Positions 48,826-62,100 of a DNA stretch of 64,000 nucleotides are shown piece after piece (the first letter of the stretch is position 1; each line of letters begins with the position of its first letter). The stretch covers positions 8,529,045 to 8,593,044 of the forward strand of contig BROE01000007.1 in assembly GCA_036571765.1 (NCBI GenBank), given 5' to 3'. The notes below the pieces were generated by a model. It saw only the letters and a list, made by a program, of their open reading frames with translations. It searched no databases and had not been told where the DNA came from. Both the position numbers and the translations under genes were made by a program. The DNA is from Plecoglossus altivelis. Taxonomy: Eukaryota > Chordata > Actinopteri > Osmeriformes > Plecoglossidae.

Positions 48826-51800
48826 GTGTGCGTGCGTGCGTGCGTGCGTGTGTGCATGCGCGCGCGTGTGTACAGATGGCGCGTTGGGAGCACAGGACCA
48901 GGGGCCTGACCAGGTTGTTTGGAGGTCCTTACCTGGCCTGCTACTGCTTAGGCATCCTCATCATTCTGCTAAACGTCTACCGCAGCCACAGGTACTCCTG
49001 TACGCTCCCTCTCCTACTCTGCCTACAAGCTCTCTCTCCACGTGTCTCTCTCATCTCTCTCTAATCGCCTGGTCTAGTTCGCTCTGTTTCTCTCACGTGC
49101 GCGCAAACTGACCAAATCCTGCATGCTTGCCTTAATTAGGTCAAGATGATATGATTCATAAAGGGGACAGATTGCAGGACAAGTCATCTATAATTATTGT
49201 AATGGTGCAAAAATAATATTTTATGATATGGTCATTGGTCATTAAGAGGGTCACCTAAACTGCTCATCAGGTTATCCTAATTTCTTATAAACACCTTGTG
49301 ATTGTGTCTATGTGTGTGCGTGAGGGCGTGTTTGTGTGTGCGCGTGACACTATAACATGCCCAGTTCCTGTCCTACCATACTTCCTTTTCCTGTTCCTCA
49401 TCTTTTTCCCTACTGTCTCCCACACACTCCTTCGTTCACCGCATATGTCACTGTTGCTATGGCGGCAGCAGCCTTCTGTCTCACCACCCCTCTGCTCATT
49501 TGTGTGCATCCATGCTTGCACGTGTGTGTGTGTCCAGTAGAAAATCTCAAATTGCCTGCTTTCAGGGCCTGTTTTTGTCATAGAGAATCTTGCTACTGCT
49601 ATCTACACAAGGTTAACAATGCACCATAAAGGCCCAGTAGAGGAAGAGATTTTGTGACCATCTTAACTTTGAACAGAAGTCATAAACTTCTCTTGCATAC
49701 ACTTTCTCAGTGCCTATTCTCATTGCTATCCTCTAGCTTTGGTGTCTTCGTGTTTCCAGGCCTGCAACATGTAGTTTGCATTTGGAATGTACAGTGTTTG
49801 ACTGGAGATATCACATGAGATTGTTATGTAAGGACTTATATGTTATGGGTTGAGGTGGGAATTTCCATGGTGCAGATCTGGTTTATGTGATATTGCTTGT
49901 TCCCGTGTAGAACCTTTTTTCTGACTGATCTATTTCTGTCTCTCCCTGTCTTTGCTCTCAAACATATACTAACATGGAGAGAGGACACAAATGAAGGTCT
50001 TCCAGTCTCTTCAAATATACAGTGAGAGTCAAAAGTATTTGATCCCTTGCTGATTTTGTTGGTTTGCCCACTAATAAAGACATGATCATTCTATACTTTT
50101 AACGGTAAATGTATTCTAACATGGAGAGACAGAATATCAAAACGAAAATCCAAAAAATAACTTTAAAGAATATATTATAATATATTTGTATTTCATTGAC
50201 GGAAATACGTATTTGATGCCTCAAGCTAAAAGCACTTAATACTTGGTGGCAAAGCCTTTGTTTGCAAGCACAGCGGACAGACGTTTGTTGTAGTTAACCA
50301 CAAGGTTAGCACACATATCAGGGGGAATTTTGGCCCAATATTCTTTGCAGATCCTCCCTAAATCATTAAGGTTGGTGGCCTGTTGCTTGGCAACTCGGAC
50401 CTTCAGCTCCCTCCATAGAGTTTCGATTGGACTGAGGTCCGGAGACTGGCTGGGCCACTCCATGACCTTAATGTGGTTCTTCTTGAGCCACTCCTTTGTT
50501 GCCTTTGCTGTATGCTTTGGGTCGTTGTCATGTTGGAAGACCCAACCATGGCCCATTTTCAACTTCCTGGCAGAGGGGAGGAGGTTGTCCCTCAGGACTG
50601 CACGGCAAATGGCTCCATCCATCTTCCCACTGATGCTACATCCCACAGTGTTCCCACTGATCCGAGTGCCCTTGACACAGGGCTACTTGACACCCCCAAA
50701 ACATAATGCTTCCCCCTCCATGCTTGACGGTGGGCACAGTGTTTCTGGGGTCATAGGCAGCAATTTTCTTCCTCCTCAAACGACGAGTAGAGTTTAGGCC
50801 AAATAGTTCAATTTTGGTCTCGTCTGACCACAGAACCTTCTCCCAATCACTTTGTACATCTTTGAGGTGATCATTGGCATACTTTAGGCGGGCCTCCACA
50901 TGTGCCTTCTTAAGCAGGGGTACCTTTCGGGCACTGCAGGATTTTAATCCATTGCGGCGCAAAGTGTTGCCAATTGTTTTCCTGGTGACTGTGGTCCCAG
51001 CTGCCTTGAGTTCATTCACTAACTCCCGCCGTGCGGTTGCTGGCTGATTTCTCACAGTTCTCATGATCATTGCCACCCCACGAGGTGAAATCTTCTGTGA
51101 AGCACCAGACCGAGGTCTATTCATGGTCATGTTATACTTCTTACATTTTCTCACAATTGCACCGATGGTTGTTACTTTAATATCCAGCATCTTGCTAATG
51201 TTTTTGTTGCCCATTCCAGATTTGTGCAGGCCAACAATCCTGTTTCTGAGGTCCTGAGAGAGTTCTTTGGTCTTACCCATGTTGGAGAGTTTAGAATCTA
51301 TCTGCTTGTCTGATTCTGTGAACGGGTGTCTTTCATACAGGTGATTGGTTAGAACAGGTGTCTTCAATTCAGGTAACAAGTTGATTGGGAGTGTCTAACT
51401 GGTCTGTGAAAGCCAGAACTCCTAATGCATACTAGGGGATCAAATCAAGTTATTTTCTGTTTAATATTCTGTTTCTCCATGTTAGAATACATTTACCATT
51501 AGAAGTATAGAATGATCATGTCTTTATTAGTGGGCAAACCACCAAAATCTCTCACTGTATGAATACTATGCTATTCTCTCCCTCTTGTAAGTAACCCAGT
51601 TATCATTCATCAGAGCCCATGGTAACCTTCCTACATTTGCATTCTAAATTAACTTATCAATTCCCCTCTTCCCTCAAGCCTGCTTAGTTGAAATCAACAT
51701 CTACAACAAATGAAGTTAGTGTACATTGTGTTTATGAGTATATATGTATGTGTGAGTGTGTGCCTGCTTTTCTTATGTGCTTGCGGGTGAGCATGTCTGC

Positions 51801-54800
51801 AAATAGCAACTGCAGTGGTGTGCAAGGAGATGACTCAAAGCACTAAGATTTGTTCTAACTTTTAATTATAAATTATAAGTGTTGCAGGCTAAAAATAGGC
51901 ACTGTAGTGTAGCATTCCTATGACAAACAGGTCTTTATAAAACAATACTTTTTTGCTTCATTTGGTTTTTGTTGTATTTTGTACGTGATCCTTGACCTAA
52001 GGCCAACTGGATTCACATCAGAAGTTTGTTTAATAACTCAGTCATTAAGAACCATCGTCCAGAGCTCTGTACTGTACTGAACCTGAGGCAAACTCTTTCT
52101 CTCTTTCTCTGTCTCTCTTACTGTCTTCACAAAGAACCTTCGAGTGGCTCAAGAGACCTGTGTAAACATCAGTGTCTGTTGCCTCTCTCTGGTCTTGCTG
52201 TTTCAGAGTGGGTGTTAACCTTCACCATTCTTCAAATGGGATGCGAGCCCAAACAACTGGAGGGCTAAAGGCAGACGCTGCTAAAGACCTGTCTGCTTTT
52301 CCCAACATGGTTTTAACTGCATTTTAAAGAAGAACAACTACTCCATTAGTATGTAGTCAACTCTGTTTCTCTCTCTCTCCTACTCCCTCCTAACCAATGT
52401 CTAGGACAGTAAAGATTGTCAAACAGGTAGCTGTATATCACGTGACACGAGCCTGAAAAGGAGCCACACCTGGCCAGTGTTGTTGTGGTGATGTGTTTGG
52501 ACTGCTCGGAGATGTGTGCCACATATTTACACCTGACCTTTTCTAATTGGCTCGCGTATACACTGGGTCTCCTGCAACCTGTCATCACATCGCCCATTCT
52601 GGCACACAAACCTAGCTCTCATAGAGACCACTATGACAACAGTTATACTAGGATAAGTATGTGTATGTGCAGTGCTAATAAGAATTGCGGCCTAGTGTTG
52701 ATAAATCGTTTTCACAAGGAGAACCACTGAAGTGAGTGTCCTTTTATTTGATATTATATTATATATATTTTATTATATATTAAACATCCAAGGTACAGAC
52801 AGTGCTTCTGTTCTGCATATGACGAGGGCATTTAAAATCCTTTTGTCTATGGCCATTATAATTTCCTCCAGATTGAATTTGAAGTTTAAGGTCAAACATG
52901 ACCTCATGTCTGAAAGGTTAACTGAAAATGACAACTGTGCTTCTACATAGCCCCACTCCCCCTGCTTTCCAATCTCCCATCCAATCCTGAACTCTGTAGG
53001 ACAGATGCTGTTTGTCCCCTCCAGGCCACTGTGGAGCCCAGTGGCAGTCCCTTTCATGTCTGATGCAACACCAGGAAGCACATTACAGAAAGGAGACCAG
53101 TCGGTCTAGTGGCCTGCTAACCCACATTCACTCCCACAATACACCTAGTTTCTCCTGTGATAATGCAGGTGCATCATTACACCACTGTATGTCATGTACT
53201 GTACATGGCCTCGCAGATCACAAGGGTAAACTTGAAAATGAAATCCAATCCTTTTTTTCCAGATAAATGACAGATTAGGGGGTCCTATGTACGAGTACGA
53301 CATCCTTGCCTTTACCTCACGCTGAATATGGATGACAGTGCCAGAGTTCTTGACTAAATAAGGTTATAGGTTTTGTTCTTGAGTGGTTGCGGTGACCATG
53401 AAGTCTTTAGCCTGGAACACTGGTCTGCATCACTCGGTCAGCCAAGTTTATGACTCAGCTATACGTAGCTTTGCTAATTGGCCTCTGTTGCAACATAAAT
53501 CATGATAGAGCCGAGCATATTGAATTTCTGTAACAAGATGGTGGTGGACCTTAAAAAACCTCCAACACACATGGGAAACATGCACACACACACTAGCCTC
53601 TTACTGGGTTCTGGCTGAAGACGCAGAGAATCTCAATGGTTTGGCAGTGGGGGTTCATGGAAAAGAAATCAAGTTAAAGCAATCATATCAAAATTAATTA
53701 CAGAAGGTATTCTTTAAAAAGATCTTTTTTCAATAATATGAAGGTTTAAAAAAGTTTTTGTGAGAAAAGCAGGTCAAAAGGACCTAGCAAACCATATCAA
53801 AAGACACTAAGCCATCAGAAAATATGTTCTCACTCAGGTTGAGACAGAAGTGTGATGTAATCAATATCTTAAAGAGCGGGAGGTGGGTCAGATTTTGGTC
53901 TTCACTCACATGCATGTATTCAACAGATTGAACTACCATCATTCAAATGAATGAGTTTCTCCTCAGGAACAAATGAATGAGTCTCTCCTCAGGAACAAAT
54001 GAATGAGTCTCTCCTCAGGAACAAATGAATGAGTCTCTCCTCAGGAACAGATGAATGAGTCTCTCCTCAAAAACAAAGTGTAATCCCATGAACCTCCTCT
54101 CTTCTCAAGTATTACAGTGGCGATGAGGGCCCAAGTGAGGTGGGAGATGTTGTCCAGCCAAGAGGTCTTCTACCTGGGCACAGCTTTCATGGTGCTGGGG
54201 TCTGTTCTGGTGGTGACAAGTTTCCTGGCACTGGGGTTTACCGGAACCTTCCTTGGTGAGTGTTGCATGCACACACAAAGAGAACAACACACAAAGAGTA
54301 AAGAATGAAACCATTATGTCACAACAGACATCCAAAGCACTGTGGAACCTTGTACAATACATTAGTGTTATTGTTACAGTCTAATGACATAAATAAGTAA
54401 TTAAATAACATGTACATAAGAATCAATAGAAAATAACTTTAGCACAACTATGTGAAAGTGTTTAATGGTGTTTCGAGGAGTGCTTGGTGACTAGGTTATT
54501 GCTGTGTGTATTTACAGGCTGTTCCTTGTCTTCGTGTTCCTATAATAAGTAGAACTTATTGCACATGTTATTTGTGTTGTTAAGACCCCTATTACACAGT
54601 AAGATTCTTTGTTCTTACACTGTAGTATAAAACTTCATCAAATAATGCATGTAGTCACATACAATTATTCAAGAGAACATCACATTTCCACACACTGAAA
54701 TATTGTGCGTTGGTGTCATTGTCCCCAGTGTGAGTGTAGTCTATGAGGAGGACAGGCCATCATCATCATCATCATCATCATCATCACAGATGTCCCATTA

Positions 54801-57800
54801 GACATTAAACCTACGAGTCCTCACATGAACTGGTCTCACTCATTCATTCGATAAACCCTTCCTTCCCCTTTCCAACCCATGTCCTTCATTCCCCTCTTTT
54901 CCTGTCTTCTCTCTCCCCTTCCTCTCCTTCTACCTTCCCTCACTCCCTCTCCCATCTATCCACCTTGCTGAACTCGGACCTGACAACTGGGAGACAAGGG
55001 GTCACAGTGCACCAAGGGAGATTAAGTGAGAGGGAGAGAAAGCGACATGAAGGGAGGGAGATGTTTGTGTTATGAGTGAGTAATTCTTACGGCAGCCTCC
55101 CTCTCACTGACGTACACGGACCGGACATAAACCACCACAGCCTACAGGCGTGGTGTTGGGGTTCTGTCTCTTCCTGCTTCTCGCTCTGTTCTTAGCTCAT
55201 TACAAGTGCGTGTTAACGTTGTTGCTCGCTGTCTTCTCTGTAGACTCAGAACGGGAGCACCTTGACCTGAGTTGTTTGTGTTCCTCATCTCACCCACACA
55301 TACTTATGCTCCCATCCACAAGAACACATTGCTGTGCAAACACACGCAGTACACATTCAGTGCCGTGTGCACACACTTACCACTTGCTACGTGATGGTCA
55401 GTGTGACCTGATGCAGGTTAACGGCCTAGAAGAATGAAGATGAAACTGCCAACATGGCTTCCTCAATCTACTCCTTTCTGCCCTGTTTTGAGTGTGTTTG
55501 TGTATGTGCCTTGATTGAGTCTTCCTTGCGGTTGGTTACAGAAACGTATTAACCCGATAACATCCACAACTCCTGGTGTTCCCTGAAGGCCATAGGGGAG
55601 GTTTGAGCGAGTCATTGTGCTTGGTTGTAGATGAGGGTGGTGGCGGGAAAGCACTTCCGATGGTTCTATTGTTTACCAGTCTCCGTGTCGGTTGCATTCT
55701 CCTCTGAGTGAGCGCTCTTCCTGTGATTAGTCTCTGAGGATGAGGAATAAAGAGACTACAGCACTCAAACATTGTCATATAGAAGATGACAATTGTCCTT
55801 CGCACCTACTTGTTCTCCCAGTGTCTTCCCTCCTACTCATGCCTTGATAAACCCTCGGTCTTCCACTCTCTCGCTCACTTCTTCAACTACAGAGTCAGTT
55901 CTATTTGCCTCTGTGCACTATATTTGTCATAGTGAGGAACATGTCCATAGATACAAGCTGGTAAACAATCTCAACCTTTTCTACACAGCATCAAACCTTT
56001 TTTATGACAACACACACACCCTACAGTGCTTCACTGTGGTTATTGTGACCTGACACTGGTTTAACAATGTAGAGTAATGAAGAAGGATCTGCACACAGCT
56101 TCCGCAATCGAGTCATGGTCTGTTTTGAGTGTGCGTGTCGTCTTTTTGTGAAGACTGCCCTGAGGTAGTGTTCACCATGGTATCAGGCCCATCAACAAGG
56201 CATCATTCTAATAGATGTCAGGTCTTCGGTCTCTAGAACATCCGATAGAGATTCATGATGTTTCTGAGACAAGGGAGTCACAGAGGATTTTGTTGTTTTT
56301 GTTGTTGGCTAGGAGTGTGTGTGTGTGTGTGTGTGTGCGCGTGTGTGTGTGTGTGTGTGTGGCGGGGACTTACGGGGACGTGTCTACGATTGGTAGAGAG
56401 GGAGCACGGGGAAGGTCACTATTCGCTTAGCTTCTATTAATAGAACACCTCACGTAAGACACCAGCTCTAGGTGTTCTGGGGGCTTGAATAAAGGCACGC
56501 AATGGCTAGTTTGCCTTCGTATTCTGATAGGAAGGATTGCTGTTTAGTAAGGACACTTGGTCTTGAGGACAGGTCAACTGGCTGGAGTGTTTAGGGACAA
56601 AAGCAGAGCAAATGTTGGATTCACATTATGAGTGACTTTTTCCAGTTGTCATTAAATCCAGCCTGCAGTTCACATAAATTGAAACTGTAATTGTCCTTTT
56701 TTGTGACGCAGGTATTTTGTTCTTTGTTTGAAGACGACTACATTTCCCTCTGAATTGCCATTCATGTTAAAAAGTAGGTTACCCTGCTATTGTTATGAAG
56801 TCTGGGCAAAGCAGCTGCCACATTGACACTTTGTTTATATAAGCTTGTCCTGCATAACATTTTCACTAACTACACCGAAAACTAAGTTTTATGGCGTTAT
56901 GTAAGGTGTATGAGGGAAGAATAGGACTCCTGAAGGGCACTTTTACCTACTGTTTATCTTTGTCCTAAAATGGGTCATGATTAAAATGCAAGTGTGTTTG
57001 TCTGTGTATGTGTCATCTAAAAGGTTACGTAGCTCAGGTAGGTGTTAATGTTACAGTGAGGTATGGCCCAGATCTGGTCATCTGTACATTTCTTTTCTCT
57101 CATTCCATCCATCCCTCTCTTCCTCTGCTACATTGGTGCGTCATGAAACAATTTAAAACATGGAATAAAATACTGTACATGAGATGGTGCCCTATATGTT
57201 GTGCAAGAGTCTTTGGCCACTGTACTGAATGCGTGTGTTTGTGTGCGTGTGCGTGTGTGTGTGTTTTAGGAGACTACTTTGGGATCCTTATGGATCAGAA
57301 GGTAACCAGCTTTCCCTTCAATGTGACAGAGAACCCCATGTACTGGGGCAGCACTGCCAACTACCTGGGCCTGGCACTCATGTAAGTGGGGGGGTGTGTG
57401 CGTGCATGTATGGATGTTACCGTCAGTGCCTTACATGTCTACTTGCAAGTGAATGTGAATACTCATGAGTTTGTTAAAATTCAGAAAACTTTCATGATGC
57501 AAACCCTTGTGTGGTATTGTGTAAGTCATGAATAAATATTGATTTTACAAATAGAGACAGAATAGCAGTCATTATATTACGTTATTCTATCCCCCTGTGT
57601 CAAAGAGAAGAAGATACAGAGATATAGATAGAAAATCTTTGCGTATACTCTGTGTGCGTGAGTGTTTGTCACAGCCTCCATGACAACGGCAACTGGGTTG
57701 TTGCTAGGCAGTGACTGCGGAGGAAAACGGCCTATCTCCACCCAACTATTAGCCCCCCACTGGTCTTTCTGTCTTTCTCTTATTCTCTCTCACTCTCCTT

Positions 57801-59123
57801 TATTTTCCAGCTCTCCCCGCTCTACCCCACTATCCGGCTCTCTCTATTTTCGAAATGATTCCTTCTACATTGCCTACAGTCCCTTTTGGGGGTCGTTTTA
57901 GAGACCCCAAGAAGAAGAGGCACATAAGGCTTTGTTGAAACTGACCCAAACATGTCATGCATGTAAACATGTGTGCATGCGTGTTGCATAATTATGAAGC
58001 AGAAATATCCCCATCTAGCTCTAACACTAGTGTCGTCATGGAGGCACATATAAGGTTTTGTTGAAGCGAACCACTAACATGGACCCCATGAGTAGGAAGA
58101 CCGACGGGTCTTTGATATGTCAAGATTCTGTAGAAAAGATGGAGAAAGATGGGTTTTTTGGAATGGAAGATAGTGGAGACAGTACCATCGTCATCCTCAG
58201 GTGGTTTTGTTTGGGCCAGAGCACAGTCTGGGGTTCTTATGAACACTTAAGGTTGCTCTATCAGGATCTGTCAGTGGTCCTGCAGGAACATCTCTCCCTA
58301 TCCAAGCAGTCTCTGTGGCCGGCAGACTCAGCCATATGGAGCGGAGAGCTGGTGCATGTCATCCCTCAATGAGCAACCACTTACACACACACATACACAC
58401 AACCTGCCACCCACTCTTCTTGGGGACAGCTGTGTGTGCCACCTCCATGTTAGCATGTCATTAACCCAAATTTGTGTGCGACTGTATTGGTTGACTGGTC
58501 AGTCAGTAAGAAAGAGGAGGGCCCAACTTCCTCCACCCAGAACTGAACTAACCCACTTTCTCCTGAGTCTGTTATAATGGTCATTGACACACAAAAGACT
58601 GGCTCCTGTGTGTTTTCTTGATAGCAGGGGGGTATGGAGACCAGAACAAGGCCTTCTGCCACCCTCTCCTCTTTGTCTTCTCTCAGTCCGGGGATGTAAT
58701 TGGTCTCTTACACTCCAGCAATCATCCTGCAACAAAGAACCTTCAGTAGGTCGAGAAACCTGTGGAAACATCTGTGCCCATTGCCTCTCTAGCGGCCAAC
58801 CCTGCTAACAGCCTCTTTGTTTTTCCCAAGATAGTTTTAAGTGAGTTCAAAAGAAGAAATACTGTTCAGTTAGGATGCAGTAAACTCTGTTTCTCTCTCT
58901 CAATGTGTGGTTGTGTGTGTGTGGCTGTTGTATTCACATGAGGGTGGTTCAGCTGTAATTCAATTGAACAAAATATTCCTCAAAGAAGTTGTGATCACCT
59001 TGACCCATAAGGACCCGCCCACCCGGTCAGTTTACCCCTCGCTCTTCATCCTCTCACTTCTCATCCTCTCTGGCTTGACTAGGTTCATGTCTCCTGGTCC
59101 CTTGTTCCACCTTATTTTCTTTC

Positions 59124-59155
<32 letters not shown>

Positions 59156-62100
59156 GTCATTCCCCAGTCTTTCTATATCCAGACCAGAGTACTGCAGCAG
59201 GAATCATATTACTACGGAGCTCTCATGGCCAATATACCAGCCTGATTAGATATCCTTGAGATAAAGACGAAGGAGAACCTTTGGCACACACACACAGATA
59301 CACATACACACACAGATATACACACACAGATACACACACACAGATACAGATACACACACACACACAGATACACACACAGATACACACACACACACACACA
59401 AAGATACATACTCACACACACACAGATACACGAGGGGGAATTCTCTGTCCAATAGTCAAGAGCAGCGGATGTATCTGCAGTAAGATTGGTTTCTCATCAT
59501 TTTATCCACTTACTCCAGTATGATACTATACTTTATAATCTGTTATGTAACTAACTCACACTGTCCCCTACTGATACTACTAGGCTCATCTCCTTTTCAT
59601 ACTGGACAGCTCTCTGTTATTTATTTCCCTCCACAAAGTCATATTTAAGCAGTAGCCCATGACAGGCCATGGGATATGGTTTATCATCATTGCTAAGGTA
59701 AATGGTTTGGCTGCCTTACCTGGGATATAATAACCATACCAATGCCTGTTGTGAGCTATTGCGTGAGTACTTGATACATGTAGGTCAGACCTCTACCTAC
59801 AGTACCACTTCTACTGTAACAGTAGCTCCCAACAGGGCCATGCTCTCCCATGCTCTCTAGTGTTAGATCATCATCTGCTCTCTTCTCATCAGGCCCCAGG
59901 CAGCTCTGTGGAGGAGAAAGAGAGAACAACTAGTTTACTTACATAACGTGGAGAAGCAACACCTCAAGGTGTGGGCCGTTTGTACAGGGGGCAAAGAGAG
60001 GGTCACGGTGGTTAGAACGCTCTTTTAAAAACTCTCCAGTAAAAAACTTCCATTTAGAATGCAAAGTAAAGCTATCAGAGCTGATTGACCCAGACTTGAG
60101 TGTTTACTGTCTCGCGTCTGCCTACCAGGGCTAACCGACAGCCTGCTGTTCAAATATGCATGGACTTGTATCTCTGCTATGTCTTAGTATTCGTGTTAGT
60201 CTCTCCTCTCTCTCGTCTGTCTCTTCCATCCCCTAGTCTATCCCAGCCAAGCCTGCAGGTTTCAGGACTCAGCCCTCCATCTGCCAGACAGATAGTGCTC
60301 CATAACAACCCATACTAACACAGAATGTTTCTGACTCTTCTCTCGTGTGCCGCTGAGTCATGTCCAGCCTGGTCGAATATGTGCACGCCGCCAGTGCTGT
60401 TGGGGAACATTCTTGGGTACAGCAAGGCTGAGTGGAGCACATTAAAAGCTGAACAAAAGGTTTGGATAAAAGAAAACTCGAGCGGTCAAAAGAGGGAAAA
60501 GAGCCATTTAAACTAGCATGTGGGAACTTCCTCCTGTGCCCCAGTAATCAAAGAAGCAGGTCAAGACTGGTTATGCTGCCAACGGGGTCAGAAGGATACT
60601 GGATCCAGGCAGGCAGTGCTTTACCCCTTTCATATGTCTTCTCCACCATCACTGAGTTCATGTTTAGACCCAATGAGCGGACAATAGGATATGTATCTAC
60701 ACTCTGAAGTCATTTGGCTTCTGTCTATTCTCAGATCGTACCGGACATGTTGTCTCTAGGACTCTCTAATTCAGGTCAGGTAAAGATGATGACGGAGGCG
60801 TATGTAGATGTGGCATGTGTTCGTGAGCATGGCTCTTAGTGATGGGCTAGAAAATATTGACAAGGCATCAAAATGCCAAGGGCCAGGCCAGTGTGTGCAC
60901 GTGTGTTTTCTTGTGTATTTGTGTGTTTGCTTATGTGTATGTGTTATTTAGATTTAAAAATATATTGTGTCTCCTTCAGGAATGCCAGCCCAGTCGGTTT
61001 AATCCTGACTGTTGTAGTCGGCATCACATACCAAGTAGCCATCATCTTTGAAGGGTAGGTGCATATCTTTCTCTCTCTCTCTCTCTTTCAATTTCTGTAT
61101 CTACGGCATACGTTACGTACACATACACATACCAGGAGTCAGGGATGGACCTGGAGCCATGTACCAACTAGATAGCTACGGGTGTGTGAGTGCGTATTTG
61201 TGTGCGTATGTGTGCGCACATGTGGCTGTAGGTCTAGAGTTAGAATGTAAGCTAGACTAGACAGACTGACAGGAATGCAGCCAACAGAACAGAAGGTTAG
61301 ACAGGCAGACAGGCAGACATGACGTATGTGACAGGAAGGAAGATTGCATACACTTTGTATTGTGATCACCTATATTTAACTCAATTTCCCACCAACACGC
61401 ACACACGTACTTTTAACCCATATACCCTGAATAGCTCACACATTACAAAATACAAGATGCAGCATTGATAGTTCCCCCCACTCTTTCACACATCCAGTTC
61501 TTCTCTGGCAAATTTCCCCCCTATTCCCTCTAGTATATTCTCTCCTTCTCTCATTTTTCATTGTTCTGTCCTCATGGCTGTCACATGGCCCTCTTGTGAC
61601 CTTTTTAAATTAAAGTGCAACTAAATTTGAATCCTTCTTAGCAGAAATTTGCAAGGTCGATCACTGCACAAAACTATCCACTTGATCTCATTTCCTGCTA
61701 AGGAGGACCATGTCTTGTTGGGTTTAGCATGTGTTGTGGTATCACAAAGTCGAATCAAAGTCTGAGAATAAATTTCACCCTTAGACTGCAGGGGTGTGTG
61801 GGTGTGTGTGTGTAGGGGGGGGTGTTGATATGGAGATAGAGGAGGGTAAGGAAGGAAACAGGCACAGAGAATGAGAGCTTGTTTGAATAAAGATAGAGGT
61901 GTCGAGGTGTGCATCCGTTCGTGCAACAGTGGATATCAGGCAGGAAGGCAGACATCTGTGAGCACATACAAATACATCACCTGCAAAGTGTCCTGTACAC
62001 ACATTCAGGCACCATGCACCGTGTACACACATACATACATACATAGACACACACACTGTACACAAGCGCTCGTACACACAGGTCCTGGCACGGGCTGGTA

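Larger units (their letters stand above)
39930..48875. other. pemt intron 2 (8.9 kb)
   Basis: It contains GT runs (40425-40450, 44152-44402), GA-rich tracts (40983-41092, 45250-45323), a 146-bp tandem duplication, a 20/22-bp minisatellite and a 15-bp-arm hairpin. Open frames of about 150-160 codons (46971-47435 minus, 47476-47958 plus) have no recognisable motif. Confidence 0.75.
48992..54109. other. pemt intron 3
   Basis: It carries the Tc1 element, one copy of a dispersed 200-bp repeat (52113-52372) and the 26-bp array. The rest is unremarkable unique sequence. Confidence 0.8.
54256..57269. other. pemt intron 4
   Basis: It contains an ATC run (54758-54786), a weak local duplication (about 55370-55510 and 56015-56145) and a GT/CG run (56318-56361). 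No exon was recognised. Confidence 0.75.
57382..60979. other. pemt intron 5
   Basis: It contains copy B of the dispersed repeat, a CT run and a CA/GATACA array. A 104-codon frame (58058-58372) has no recognisable motif. Confidence 0.75.
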
